Translations under genes and position numbers: made by a program
From: Deferribacteres bacterium
Lineage (GTDB): Bacteria; Zhuqueibacterota; Zhuqueibacteria; Zhuqueibacterales; Geothermadaptataceae
Assembly: GCA_020633655.1 (NCBI GenBank)
Contig: JACKDF010000004.1
Span: forward strand, 310,001 to 374,000
Reading direction: 5' to 3'
Length of the DNA stretch: 64,000 bases
The notes under the pieces: model-generated
The model's database searches: none
What the model saw: only the letters and a program-made list of their open reading frames with translations
What the model was told of the DNA's origin: nothing
In this document: positions 53,153-62,347 of the stretch, one piece after another
How the letters are laid out: the number at the start of each line of letters is the position of its first letter
How positions within the stretch are numbered: position 1 is the first letter of the stretch

Positions 53153-53548
53153 ATGAATGCAAATCCAATTAACTACAAAATAGCAGCAATACAACCACCA
53201 ACTGGTGATCGTGTACAGGCTGGAAAAAACACAGGTGATTCGGGGCAGCGCCTCGATTTTCAGTCGCTACTGCAAAAAGCATTGCAAAGTGATGATCAAC
53301 TGAAATTTTCCAAGCATGTGCAAGCACGAATCGACCAGCGGGGTATTGCTATGGATACGATGCAGATGGATTCGCTGCGACAGGCTGTTGGTCTGGCTGA
53401 AGAAAAGGGAATCAGGGATTCTCTGGTTGTCGTGCAGGATGCTGCTTTTATCGTCAATGTTCCTTCGAAAACGGTCATCACCGCATTGAATCAAAATGAA
53501 ATGCAACAACGGGTGTTTACCAATATCGATGGAGCTGTTTTTTACTAA
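53153..53548 (+). CDS. Flagellar operon protein (TIGR02530-like)
   Basis: 131 residues. The conserved part is LKFSKHVQARIDQRGIAMDTMQMDSLRQAVGLAEEKGIRDSLVVVQDAAFIVNVPSKTVITALNQNEM, the pattern of the small flagellar-operon protein found next to flgD and flgE in Bacillota and relatives. Its molecular role is not settled. It lies between flgD and flgE with AGGATG before its ATG. Confidence 0.8.
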   Translation: MNANPINYKIAAIQPPTGDRVQAGKNTGDSGQRLDFQSLLQKALQSDDQLKFSKHVQARIDQRGIAMDTMQMDSLRQAVGLAEEKGIRDSLVVVQDAAFIVNVPSKTVITALNQNEMQQRVFTNIDGAVFY

Positions 53549-53668
53549 TTCATTCAAATGCTGAGGAGCAGGACCTCTTGAGGAATGCTCGGCTGCGGAA
53601 CGAACGAAGCAGTCTCAATTCACTTGCATTTGGTTACAGGTGATCTTCCAACTTCGGAGGTAACAACT

Positions 53669-55711
53669 ATGATGCGATCACTTTTTGCCGGAGTTTCCGG
53701 CTTGCGCAACCATCAATCACGGATGGATGTGATCGGTAATAACATTGCAAACGTCAATACGGTGGGATTCAAATCCGGCCGTGTTAATTTTAAAGAAGTT
53801 ATGGCCTTGACTTTGACCGGTGCTGTCCGCCCGTCCGAAACCAACGGTGGAGCAAATCCGCGTCAGATTGGACTGGGTATGACAGTTTCCAGTATCGATA
53901 CAATTTTTTCTCAGGGAAACCTGGAAAGCACAGGAAAATCAACCGACCTGGCGATTAACGGTGAAGGTTTCTTCATCATGCGCAATGGAAAGTCGGATTA
54001 TTATACTCGCGCGGGAAACTTTGATTTTGATGCGCTGGGCCGCCTGGTCGATCCTTCCAATGGCTGGATTGTTCAGGGCAGAATGGCAGACGGCCATGGT
54101 GAAATTCCAAGCAGTTCTGTCGTGGAAGATATCGTATTACCTTTTGGTCAAAAAGTACCGGCGAATGCAACGTCGGAAATACAGTTCACGGGTAACCTGG
54201 ATGCCACTTCCGTGCCTATTGGTACAATCCTCGATTCCAGCGTTTTACAGGCGATAGAGGAAGCCGGCGATGACACCTCCATAGATGGCCTCTATGCCAA
54301 AGGACAAGCGAATTCACGCATCAGTGGAATGATCAGCGGCCGGACAACTTTCACCGTGAATGATGGTTCAACCACACAGGTTTACACCTGGGTGAATAAT
54401 GATCCCGCCGTTGGTGATACCTTGTTTTCTTCTTTGGATGACCTTGTTGCAGAAATTAATAATGATTTCGCTGGTTCCATGACGGCCACACTTGATGCTG
54501 CAGGAGCTGTTGTCTTTACGGATACTTCCGGTTCAGCGCATAAGCTGACTTTCCAGAGCACCAATCCAACGTTGCAAACGGCATTTAACAGCGCCAGTGG
54601 AGTGACAATCGATAGCGTCGCAGGCGTTACGGCTACAAGTGACCAGTTTTCCCATTTTGCATCTGGTACTGAAGAACTTGTGAAACTGCGCAATTCAATT
54701 GGTGATTCCCTCGGATTGACAAACGGTGACAGCATTGATATCAGTGCGAATGTTGGAGGATTACCTACAACCGGTGCCTTGGCGGTCACCAATGCCACAA
54801 CCCTCGAGGATTTGACTGCACAGTTGGTAACAACCTTCGGTATCCAGACCTTGCCTGGCGTTTCCATTGATTCAGATGGTTCTATATACGTGCAAGGTGA
54901 TCCGGGTATGGATAATGCAATCGATGCCGTTGTGATTCGGTCAACTGGAAATCCGACTTTCAATACCTCCATGAGTTTTACTACGGAACAGGAAGCAGAA
55001 GATGTGACACACAGTGCCAGTACAACCATTTTTGATGCCCTTGGCGAAGAGCACATCGTTTCACTGGAATTTAAAAAGACCAGTCTGAGAAATCAGTGGA
55101 CCTGGACTGCTTCGGTTGGTGGCAATGAAATCGTTTCAAGCGGTAACAGTGGCGTGGTCACTTTTAACGCTGATGGATCGCTGAATACATTTACTTTTGA
55201 TAATGGTCTAAATACTTTGAGTATTGATCCGAATAATGGAGCGAATATACTTGATATCGAATTAAACGTTGGGACCCTCGATGCTTTCGAGGGATTGACG
55301 CAATTTGCCAGTGCATCTACCGCCCTTGCGAGCGGACAAAATGGTTATGGGAACGGTGATCTTAACAATATTTCCATCGACCGAACCGGAAAGATCACCG
55401 GAAGCTTCACCAATGGTGTGACCCAAACGCTGGCCCGTCTGGTCATGGCGACGTTCAATAATCCCTCAGGTTTAGAACGTGTTGGTGACAATGCTTATAA
55501 TACCACGGGGAATTCCGGTGATCCGATCGTCGGCATGGCTGGCGAATCTATTCGCTCGGAAATTGTGCCGGGTTCGTTGGAAATGTCGAACGTCGATCTG
55601 GCGCAGGAATTTACCAACATGATCATTGCCCAACGTGGTTTCCAGGCCAATAGCCGGGTGATCACCACCAGTGATGAAATGCTTACAGAATTGGTTAACC
55701 TGAAACGGTAA
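53669..55711 (+). CDS. flgE: Flagellar hook protein FlgE
   Basis: 680 residues from the ATG at 53669, which has GGAGG eight bases upstream and gives the canonical N-terminus MMRSLFAGVSGLRNHQSRMDVIGNNIANVNTVGFKSGRVNF. Export and polymerisation helices lie at both ends (C-terminus VDLAQEFTNMIIAQRGFQANSRVITTSDEMLTELVNLKR). The large variable middle (~170-560) would be surface-exposed domains. It is longer than the ~400-residue enteric hook protein, as in spirochaetes and some other deep-branching phyla. Confidence 0.94.
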   Translation: MMRSLFAGVSGLRNHQSRMDVIGNNIANVNTVGFKSGRVNFKEVMALTLTGAVRPSETNGGANPRQIGLGMTVSSIDTIFSQGNLESTGKSTDLAINGEGFFIMRNGKSDYYTRAGNFDFDALGRLVDPSNGWIVQGRMADGHGEIPSSSVVEDIVLPFGQKVPANATSEIQFTGNLDATSVPIGTILDSSVLQAIEEAGDDTSIDGLYAKGQANSRISGMISGRTTFTVNDGSTTQVYTWVNNDPAVGDTLFSSLDDLVAEINNDFAGSMTATLDAAGAVVFTDTSGSAHKLTFQSTNPTLQTAFNSASGVTIDSVAGVTATSDQFSHFASGTEELVKLRNSIGDSLGLTNGDSIDISANVGGLPTTGALAVTNATTLEDLTAQLVTTFGIQTLPGVSIDSDGSIYVQGDPGMDNAIDAVVIRSTGNPTFNTSMSFTTEQEAEDVTHSASTTIFDALGEEHIVSLEFKKTSLRNQWTWTASVGGNEIVSSGNSGVVTFNADGSLNTFTFDNGLNTLSIDPNNGANILDIELNVGTLDAFEGLTQFASASTALASGQNGYGNGDLNNISIDRTGKITGSFTNGVTQTLARLVMATFNNPSGLERVGDNAYNTTGNSGDPIVGMAGESIRSEIVPGSLEMSNVDLAQEFTNMIIAQRGFQANSRVITTSDEMLTELVNLKR

Positions 55712-55771
55712 TGAATAAAGGTGTGAACGTTTGAAAGGGGGAAAGTTTGAACGTTTGCATCAGCAACTGTG

Positions 55772-55799
55772 ATCGATCAGGGGATGTCCCCTGATCGAT
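55772..55799. repeat. Hairpin downstream of flgE sharing its core with the 22-kb palindrome
   Basis: 13-bp arms (55772-55784 and 55787-55799) around TG. The core TCAGGGGATGTCCCCTGA differs by one base from the centre of the palindrome at 22266-22317. It is followed by another small hairpin, GGGC-GTCT-GCCC (55809-55820). Terminator activity after flgE is possible. Confidence 0.65.
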
Positions 55800-55941
55800 T
55801 AATACGAGAGGGCGTCTGCCCGATTGGTAAAAAAGGCTTTTGCCCTGAAATTCTCTTGCAAAAACGCAAGCAGCGCGTTTTAAACAAGTGATGGTGCACA
55901 GGAGATATCGGTGCGATCACTATTTATAAACGAGGTCCTAT

Positions 55942-56166
55942 GTGATTGAAGTAACACGATTTAATGGAACGAAGTTTTACATCAATGCAGAGCTTGTCGA
56001 AACGATTGAGGCAACACCGGATACGATCGTCACCCTGACAACGAAATCAAAATATGTTGTACGCGAGTCGGTGCAGGATGTTGTTCAGAAGATTTTTACC
56101 TATAAAAAACGCCTGCATGTTACAAATTTTGGGGAAGATCTGGACGATCTTTCCTTTAAGAATTGA
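55942..56166 (+). CDS. flbD: Flagellar protein FlbD (SwrD family)
   Basis: 74 residues from a GTG start with GAGGT upstream. The whole protein is the FlbD/SwrD domain (IEVTRFNGTKFYINAELVETIEATPDTIVTLTTKSKYVVRESVQDVVQKI). In Bacillus SwrD increases stator power. Its place directly before motA and motB fits that role. Confidence 0.9.
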   Translation: MIEVTRFNGTKFYINAELVETIEATPDTIVTLTTKSKYVVRESVQDVVQKIFTYKKRLHVTNFGEDLDDLSFKN

Positions 56167-56177
56167 GGTAAGTACAG

Positions 56178-56948
56178 ATGGATATTGCCACTGTAATCGG
56201 AATTGTATTAGGAACGGTAGCTGTTGTCGGGTCGATTATGGCTGGTGGGCCGCTTTCCGCTTTCATCGATGTTGGTTCAATCTTCATTGTGGTTGGCGGA
56301 ACAATCGCATCTACGCTTATTAGTTTCTCGCTGAAACAGGTTACTGCGGTGATCGGTGTTGTGAAAAAAACATTTCTCTATCCATTGGCCCCTCCCGGAG
56401 ACACCATAAAACAACTCGTTCACTTTGCTGATATGGCTCGCCGGGAAGGTATTCTGTTTCTCGAAAAAGAAATGGCCAATGTCGAAGATGAGTTTTTAAA
56501 ACAAGGTTTGCAACTCTCCATCGACGGCACCGAACCGGATGCGATTCGGAATATTTTAACCACGGAAATTACTTCGTTGAAAGCACGCCATGATCTTGGG
56601 TCCTCAATTCTCACGAGTATGGGAACGATGGCGCCCGCGTTCGGAATGATCGGAACCCTGATTGGACTTGTTCTCATGTTGGGATCGATGGAAGACCCTT
56701 CGACAATCGGCCCATCCATGGCAGTAGCCTTGTTGACAACATTTTATGGTGCTGTATTGGCAAATATCTTCTTTAATCCGATGGCGGCAAAACTGCAAAT
56801 GCGATCCGGAGAAGAAATTCTGGTGCGTACCTTAATGATGGAAGGCATTCTGGCTATGCAAAGTGGTGATAATCCAAGAATTGTTGAGCAAAAACTGATT
56901 TCATTTATCGCACCACAGTTGCGCTCTGATGTGCGGAAAGAGGAATAA
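56178..56948 (+). CDS. motA: Flagellar stator protein MotA/PomA
   Basis: 256 residues, four membrane spans. The N-terminus MDIATVIGIVLGTVAVVGSIMAGG...FIDVGSIFIVVGGTIAS resembles PomA of sodium-driven motors more than enteric MotA. The cytoplasmic loop carries charged residues for FliG contact; the third and fourth spans include GMIGTLIGLVLMLG and ALLTTFYGAVLANIFFNP. It forms the 5:2 ion-conducting stator with MotB. GAGGTAA precedes the ATG; motB follows after 5 bp. Confidence 0.93.
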   Translation: MDIATVIGIVLGTVAVVGSIMAGGPLSAFIDVGSIFIVVGGTIASTLISFSLKQVTAVIGVVKKTFLYPLAPPGDTIKQLVHFADMARREGILFLEKEMANVEDEFLKQGLQLSIDGTEPDAIRNILTTEITSLKARHDLGSSILTSMGTMAPAFGMIGTLIGLVLMLGSMEDPSTIGPSMAVALLTTFYGAVLANIFFNPMAAKLQMRSGEEILVRTLMMEGILAMQSGDNPRIVEQKLISFIAPQLRSDVRKEE

Positions 56949-56953
56949 GAACG

Positions 56954-57724
56954 ATGGAAGAAGAACAGAAGTGTCCTGAAGGATTGCCGGAGTGGCTGGC
57001 CACTTTTGCGGACTTGATGTCGCTCCTTTTGTGCTTTTTTGTGCTTATCGTTTCCTTTTCTTCCATGCAACAGGTGGAATTCAATAAAGCGATGGGTTCC
57101 CTGAAAGGCGCTTTGGGTATTCTGAATTCAAAACGCGCCATTATCCACCTGGATGCCCAGCCAACAACACCGCTGCAGTTTCGCAAATTGTCGATGATCT
57201 GGGAAAAATTGCAGGAAATGAAGGAAGCAATTGCAGAGCAGGGACTCAAAGAATTTGCCAAAATACAATCCGGTGAAAATTCTATTCGATTTACTTTGCA
57301 GGACGAGCTGCTGTTTGAATCGGGTAAAAGTAACCTGAAGCGGCAAATTTTGCCTCTGTTGCGAAAAATTGCCGAGATGAACATAGCAGCAAATGGTGTT
57401 CTGCGTATCGAAGGGCACACGGATAATATCCCGATTCATACCCGGCAATTTCCCTCCAACTGGGAGCTTTCCAGCAGCAGGGCTTTGAATGTTTTGCACT
57501 ATTTTGAAAATCTGGGTATCAAACGTGAAAAACTGGCATGCAGTGGATTTGCGGATACCCGTCCTTTGGTAGAAAATGATACACCGGAAAACAGAGCCAA
57601 AAACCGCCGCGTGGAGATATATCTGGAACTGGTTGAGTTGTATAAACCTGTGACCAGGAAAACCTCTACTGAAAACAAGGCGGAAGGTGAACCACAATTT
57701 ATTACTCCAGCGCCAAAGAAATAA
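56954..57724 (+). CDS. motB: Flagellar stator protein MotB/PomB
   Basis: 256 residues. The single span (~14-38) reads LATFADLMSLLLCFFVLIVSFSSM, with the ion-binding aspartate D20 in the ADLMSLLxCFFVL context typical of sodium-type PomB. A plug/linker leads to the OmpA-like peptidoglycan-binding domain (~130-230, LRIEGHTDNIPIH...NWELSSSRALNVLHYF, NRRVEI). It anchors the stator to the cell wall. GAGGAATAAG lies before its ATG, at the motA stop. Confidence 0.93.
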   Translation: MEEEQKCPEGLPEWLATFADLMSLLLCFFVLIVSFSSMQQVEFNKAMGSLKGALGILNSKRAIIHLDAQPTTPLQFRKLSMIWEKLQEMKEAIAEQGLKEFAKIQSGENSIRFTLQDELLFESGKSNLKRQILPLLRKIAEMNIAANGVLRIEGHTDNIPIHTRQFPSNWELSSSRALNVLHYFENLGIKREKLACSGFADTRPLVENDTPENRAKNRRVEIYLELVELYKPVTRKTSTENKAEGEPQFITPAPKK

Positions 57725-57748
57725 TAAAGCCACTGATTGGAGTCCTTT

Positions 57749-58264
57749 ATGGCGAAGAAAAAACAAGAAGAAGAAAAACCCGTTGAGGAAACCCCGAGTA
57801 AGGAGAAATCGGGGGGGAATACGTTAAAAATGATCCTGATGATCGGTGTACCAATCATGCTTATCCAGGCAGGAATCGCCTGGTTCCTGATCTCAAGTTT
57901 TGCTCAACCAACCAAGGCAGTTTCTGACACGGAAGAGCCAGTGGAAGAAGATGTCACAAAACCGGGAACACTTTACGAATTCTCCGATGTCATTATCAAT
58001 CCTGCGGGGACGGCTGGTTCACGTTTTTTAAATGCGAACATTGTGTTAGAATTTACAGCCCCGGAATTGGAAGCCGAAATCTCAGAAAAGAACGTGCAGC
58101 TCCGCGACGCCCTTGTCAACGTGCTCGTGAGCAAAACTATCCTTGAGCTGGACGGTTCTCAAGGCCGGGCAGCCATAAAAGAAGAACTGAAAGAGGCATG
58201 CAACACCGTGCTTAAAAAAGGCAAAGTGCGTGCGATTTATTTGCCCAGTTTCATTTTTCAATAA
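57749..58264 (+). CDS. fliL: Flagellar basal body-associated protein FliL
   Basis: 171 residues from the ATG at 57749 (GGAG seven bases upstream). Lys/Glu-rich cytoplasmic tail, one span (~28-50, ILMIGVPIMLIQAGIAWFLI) and a periplasmic stomatin-like FliL domain (YEFSDVIINPAGTAGSRFLNANIVLEF...ALVNVLVSKTILELDGSQGRAAIKEEL). It supports stator function. It lies between motB and fliM. Confidence 0.9.
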   Translation: MAKKKQEEEKPVEETPSKEKSGGNTLKMILMIGVPIMLIQAGIAWFLISSFAQPTKAVSDTEEPVEEDVTKPGTLYEFSDVIINPAGTAGSRFLNANIVLEFTAPELEAEISEKNVQLRDALVNVLVSKTILELDGSQGRAAIKEELKEACNTVLKKGKVRAIYLPSFIFQ

Positions 58265-58408
58265 TTACTCTGTTTCAGAATTAGCGAATTAAACGTGCTT
58301 CAATCACACATTGCGTGGTTTTCATGATCGGCAGCGGAGATCTCCTGCCTGATCCTGGTGTTTGTGAAAAAAGCAGCTTAAATCAAGATTGCAGGAAAGG
58401 ACAAATCC

Positions 58409-59395
58409 TTGGCTGAAATTCTCAATCAAAATGAGATAGATGCGCTTTTATCCGAGATAGATTTTGGGGAAGCGATAGAGGAGCAGGCGCCGGAGAAGAA
58501 GAAACGCCAAATCAGCATCTACGATTTCCGTCATCCCAACCTGATTTCCAAAGATCACCTGCGAATGCTGCAGATGGTACACGAGCGCTTTTGCCAGTTG
58601 CTGGAAAATTATCTTACCTCGAAACTGCGAACACTCGTCAATGTCAAGCTCATCGCCGTCGACCAGGTGACCTATTCGGAATTCAGCCTTTCCATGTCCG
58701 ATCCCAGTTGCATTTATATTCTGCGCATCGAGGAATTGCAGGGGGATGCAATTATGGAGCTGACGCTGCCATTCGTTTTTTACAGTATCGACCGTTTGTT
58801 GGGAGGAGAGGGCAGAGGCATCGATGTAAATCGTGAGCTGACACTTATCGAACAGCGGGTGATCGGCGCCATTGCTGCGGAAATGGTGCGCGAGATGAAC
58901 AATGCCTGGATTCAGGTTACACAGCTCAATGCGTTTTTGTCGAGTTACCAGAGCCGGCCGAATTTTATTCAGATTGCCCCAATTGAAGAAATCGTTATTT
59001 CGGTTTCCATAGAAGTGAAAGCACAGCAGACGACAGGTTTCATCAATCTGTGCTTTCCGATCCAGATTTTTGAAACAATACTCCCCAAAATGACTGCGCA
59101 TCAGATGATCCGTTCTCGTAAAATTGAACGGACAGATGATGAAAAATCGCACTTGTATAAAAAGATCTATTCCGTGAAAATGCCTATTCACGCGGAGCTG
59201 GGGCGTCGCAGCATTTCCCTCAAAGAATTTATTGAGTTGGAGGAAGGTGACGTGATTCGTCTCAATTCAGAAATCAATGGTGATGTACCAATTTTTGTGA
59301 ATGGTGCCCTGCGTTATAAAGGCCGGCCAGGAACAATGCAAAACCGCATTGCACTGGAGATTAACGAAGAAATTCCCATCGATACAGATGATTAA
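58409..59395 (+). CDS. fliM: Flagellar motor switch protein FliM
   Basis: 328 residues from a TTG start, required to include the CheY-P binding peptide LNQNEIDALLSEIDFG; GGAAAGG is upstream. The middle CheC-like domain (ISIYDFRHPNLISKDHLRMLQMVHERFCQLLENYLTSKLRT) and C-terminal SpoA domain (VKMPIHAELGRRSISLKEFIELEEGDVIRLNSEI) are complete. It forms the C ring and receives CheY-P. Confidence 0.94.
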   Translation: MAEILNQNEIDALLSEIDFGEAIEEQAPEKKKRQISIYDFRHPNLISKDHLRMLQMVHERFCQLLENYLTSKLRTLVNVKLIAVDQVTYSEFSLSMSDPSCIYILRIEELQGDAIMELTLPFVFYSIDRLLGGEGRGIDVNRELTLIEQRVIGAIAAEMVREMNNAWIQVTQLNAFLSSYQSRPNFIQIAPIEEIVISVSIEVKAQQTTGFINLCFPIQIFETILPKMTAHQMIRSRKIERTDDEKSHLYKKIYSVKMPIHAELGRRSISLKEFIELEEGDVIRLNSEINGDVPIFVNGALRYKGRPGTMQNRIALEINEEIPIDTDD

Positions 59396-59469
59396 GGTTG
59401 GAAAATATAAATCATAGAGCCATCCCCGGTACGTGTTGCGTGGATTGGTTTTGAAAATGGAGTTAAATG

Positions 59470-60366
59470 ATGGCTGAAGAAGTCGCAAAACAGCTCATAC
59501 TAAAAGTCGAATCGGATATCTGCAACGAATTTTCGACGATGATGGCCAACGACGCCATGATCACGTTGAACCTGACTCCGAAAGCGGTTGACGTTCTCAA
59601 TGCCGACGATCTTGCCGCTTTGTTTGAAGGGCAATCCTGTCAGATTATCACCTCCACCGTGACCTGGCAGGAAGAATTCGAACAAAAATTTATTATCACA
59701 GAGAATAATGCAGCCGCACTTATTGCCAAGATCAATGAATTTAATGATGCCATCGATTCGTTGGATATATTGCTGGAAAACTGGAATTTAGCTGGGCAGA
59801 ACAACCTTGGGGCGAATCTGGAAACGGCACCTTTATTTTCTGCTCCTGAACTCAATGTGCGCACCCTGTCTGAGGAAGATGTTGCCTTAGATGCATTGCA
59901 TGTGCAGTATGAGATGGAGATCGATGGTGCACGGTTTCATATGAGCAAAATTGCTAGTGCCGCCTGGCAAACCTTGCTTGAAGCCGCCAATCTTGAGGTA
60001 ACCACTGTCGACGATGTTGGTGATGCGTCTTCCATCGGTGTCGATGGGGTCGAATTTGGTGAACTGGACAAAAGCAAAACAATGCGCCAGGGGCCGGCAG
60101 ACGGCACTGATATCACGATGCTCTATGACTTAAAACTGGATATCGTGGTAGAATTAGGCCGGACACAAAAACCGGTGCAGGAAATCCTGCAATTGGGCCG
60201 GGGTGCGATCGTTGAACTGGATAAATTAGCCGGCGATCCCGTTGAAATTTATGTAAACAGCAAACGCCTGGCCTTGGGCGAAGTTGTCGTTGTTGATGAT
60301 CACTTTGGGGTGCGGATCACACAGCTTCTTCGCAAATCGGAGCGTTTACAAAGCCTGGGTGAATGA
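59470..60366 (+). CDS. fliN: Flagellar motor switch protein FliN with long N-terminal extension
   Basis: 298 residues (start at the second ATG, 7 bases after GGAG; 59467 is possible). Only the last ~85 residues are the SpoA/FliN domain (YDLKLDIVVELGRTQKPVQEILQLGRGAIVELDKLAGDPVEIYVNSKRLALGEVVVVDDHFGVRI). The N-terminal ~200 residues resemble the alpha/beta layout of the CheC-like half of FliY, but the E-x2-N phosphatase motif is not seen, so it is probably structural. It overlaps fliO by 4 bp. Confidence 0.88.
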   Translation: MAEEVAKQLILKVESDICNEFSTMMANDAMITLNLTPKAVDVLNADDLAALFEGQSCQIITSTVTWQEEFEQKFIITENNAAALIAKINEFNDAIDSLDILLENWNLAGQNNLGANLETAPLFSAPELNVRTLSEEDVALDALHVQYEMEIDGARFHMSKIASAAWQTLLEAANLEVTTVDDVGDASSIGVDGVEFGELDKSKTMRQGPADGTDITMLYDLKLDIVVELGRTQKPVQEILQLGRGAIVELDKLAGDPVEIYVNSKRLALGEVVVVDDHFGVRITQLLRKSERLQSLGE

Positions 60367-60824
60367 TGAAACCTGAGTACAAAAACCAGCTGAAGAAATT
60401 TTTGCCACTGGCGCTGATTACTCTGCTTTTCGGTCTGGCATTCATACAAATTATCCCGGGAAATGGCAGCCAGGCCGAGGAGACTTCGCCAGTGATGGGT
60501 GATTTCGCAACAGTAAAAACCATTGCGGTACTGGCCTTTGTTTTTTTTCTGCTTGCTGTCTTTGCGTGGGTTGCCAAAAAGTATATTGCGCCCATGGGTG
60601 GCTTGCGAAGAGCCGGCAGTGAAATGCAGGTCATTGAAAATTTACCCCTTTCACCCAAATCCCGTATCGTCCTGGTGAAAATAGCGGATGAAAAGCTTGT
60701 TTTGGGCGTTACAGAACAATCAATAACCGTTTTGACAGAACTCGAAACATCGGAGAACGAGACGGAACCAAAGGCCGTTCCACCTCACCACCGTTTTTTA
60801 CGACATCTGCAAAGTAGCAAGTAG
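60363..60824 (+). CDS. fliO: Flagellar biosynthesis protein FliO
   Basis: 153 residues. N-terminal span (~12-35), a second span at ~58-78 (VKTIAVLAFVFFLLAVFAWVAKKYI) and the short FliO cytoplasmic domain (MQVIENLPLSPKSRIVLVKIADEKLVLGVTEQSITVLTEL). It helps assemble FliP in the export gate. It overlaps fliN (ATGA). Confidence 0.85.
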   Translation: MMKPEYKNQLKKFLPLALITLLFGLAFIQIIPGNGSQAEETSPVMGDFATVKTIAVLAFVFFLLAVFAWVAKKYIAPMGGLRRAGSEMQVIENLPLSPKSRIVLVKIADEKLVLGVTEQSITVLTELETSENETEPKAVPPHHRFLRHLQSSK

Positions 60825-60893
60825 GGATACTTGCCTTATCATGTTTCTCATAATTCGTCTTCAGTCACTGGATAAATTTTAAGGCGTACGTCC

Positions 60894-61655
60894 ATGCGCA
60901 GGATGCCCAAACGTACATTGATCATTTTTTTCGTCATTGCACTTTTGATGCTCGCAGCACTCCCGGAAGTGAGCGCCCAATCAGTGCCGAAGGTTTCGAT
61001 CAATATCGATAAAGCCCAGGAACCTCGCGACGTCGCGCTCGCCCTTGAAATTCTATTCCTTTTCACAATTCTGACTCTGGCGCCATCATTTCTCATCATG
61101 ATGACCTCTTTTACCCGGATTGTGGTGGTTCTGCATTTTGTGCGGCAGGCAATTGGCATTCAGCAAATGCCCCCCAACCAGATATTGCTTGGCCTGTCTC
61201 TGTTTCTCACCTTTTTTGTTATGCAGCCGGTTTTTAACGAGGTTTATCAAAATGCTTTTCAGCCCTATGTTCAGGAAGAGATTAGCTCGGAACAGGCCAT
61301 TGAGCGTGGTATCTCGCCGCTGCGTGAGTTCATGCTGAAACAAACGCGTGAAAAGGATCTGGCGTTATTCGTGAAACTGTCAAAATCCGAAAGGCCAAAA
61401 AACAGGGAGGATATCGGGACTCTGGTTTTGGTGCCATCGTTTATTATCAGTGAAATGCGGCGTGCATTTGAAATCGGTTTTCTCCTTTATATTCCCTTTT
61501 TGATGATTGATATGATCGTTGCTTCCATCCTCATGTCCATGGGGATGATGATGTTGCCGCCAATGATGATTTCGTTGCCGTTCAAGTTGCTGCTTTTTGT
61601 GCTGGTGGATGGCTGGTATTTGCTCATCGGTTCCCTGGTCGAAGGCTTTGGATGA
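60894..61655 (+). CDS. fliP: Flagellar export gate protein FliP
   Basis: 253 residues with a cleavable signal peptide (RTLIIFFVIALLMLAALPEVSAQ), as usual for FliP. Core motifs: LTLAPSFLIMMTSFTRIVVVLHFVRQAIGIQQMPPNQILLGLSLFLTFFVM and the C-terminal SILMSMGMMMLPPMMISLPFKLLLFVLVDGWYLLIGSLVEGF. It forms the export pore with FliQ and FliR. Confidence 0.96.
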   Translation: MRRMPKRTLIIFFVIALLMLAALPEVSAQSVPKVSINIDKAQEPRDVALALEILFLFTILTLAPSFLIMMTSFTRIVVVLHFVRQAIGIQQMPPNQILLGLSLFLTFFVMQPVFNEVYQNAFQPYVQEEISSEQAIERGISPLREFMLKQTREKDLALFVKLSKSERPKNREDIGTLVLVPSFIISEMRRAFEIGFLLYIPFLMIDMIVASILMSMGMMMLPPMMISLPFKLLLFVLVDGWYLLIGSLVEGFG

Positions 61656-61862
61656 TGGAGCAGCGGGAATGGCAGGCCCCAAAGGCCCGGACTATGTATT
61701 TCTCGTGAGAAAAATTTTCGTAACCATTCCCCTCGTGGGGATATTCGTTGTGAGTTCAATTGGTAGAAAAAACTTCATTTTCATTTAATCAGGCCACAAG
61801 GGCCTGGGCCACGGGTTTTATCGTGGAATAGATTATCCTGTTGCAGGGTAACTGGAGGTAAA

Positions 61863-62129
61863 ATGACACAGGAATTCGTTATATCCATAATGAAATCAGC
61901 GCTCTGGACGACGCTGAAAATTTCTGGCCCGATTTTATTGCTTGGCCTGGTTGCCGGTTTAACCGTGGGCATTTTTCAGGCGGTCACACAAATCCATGAG
62001 ATGACCCTCACCTTCATTCCAAAAATTTTGCTGATCGTCATTGCTCTGGCGCTTTTCCTGCCCTGGATGCTCACTTCCATGCTCGATTTTACGACGACAA
62101 TTTTTGGCTATATCAAGACAATAAAATAG
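61863..62129 (+). CDS. fliQ: Flagellar export gate protein FliQ
   Basis: 88 residues, two membrane spans (LKISGPILLLGLVAGLTVGIFQAVTQIHEMTLTFIPKILLIVIALALFLPWML). GGAGGTAA lies before the ATG. The 207 bp between fliP and fliQ contain no recognisable gene. Confidence 0.94.
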   Translation: MTQEFVISIMKSALWTTLKISGPILLLGLVAGLTVGIFQAVTQIHEMTLTFIPKILLIVIALALFLPWMLTSMLDFTTTIFGYIKTIK

Positions 62130-62280
62130 AAAGAGTAGGAAAATCGCGCACCTGTTGGGCAAAAGTTGCCGATTATTTTTGAATCCGAAATTTATGCGAT
62201 TTTCCTGCAAATCTCGCTAAATGCATATCCGCATTGGAGTAAAATCATTACAAAGATATAAACCCTGTTTGAATGTTAAC

Positions 62281-62296
62281 TGGCATGTTCGTTGCC
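62281..62296 (+). promoter_or_regulatory. Sigma-54 (-24/-12) promoter before fliR
   Basis: TGGCATGTTCGTTGCC matches TGGCACG-N4-TTGC with one substitution and exact spacing. It sits in the 218-bp gap between fliQ and fliR, ~52 bp before the fliR start. Confidence 0.75.
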
Positions 62297-62347
62297 ATTG
62301 GGATTCACACAATTGGCAAGCGAACCACAACATGGGATTGAGCAACT

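Noticed and set aside
53549..53668. Possible tRNA or small RNA between the TIGR02530-like gene and flgE
   Set aside because: No cloverleaf or anticodon arm can be drawn; the stretch is better explained as leader sequence of flgE.
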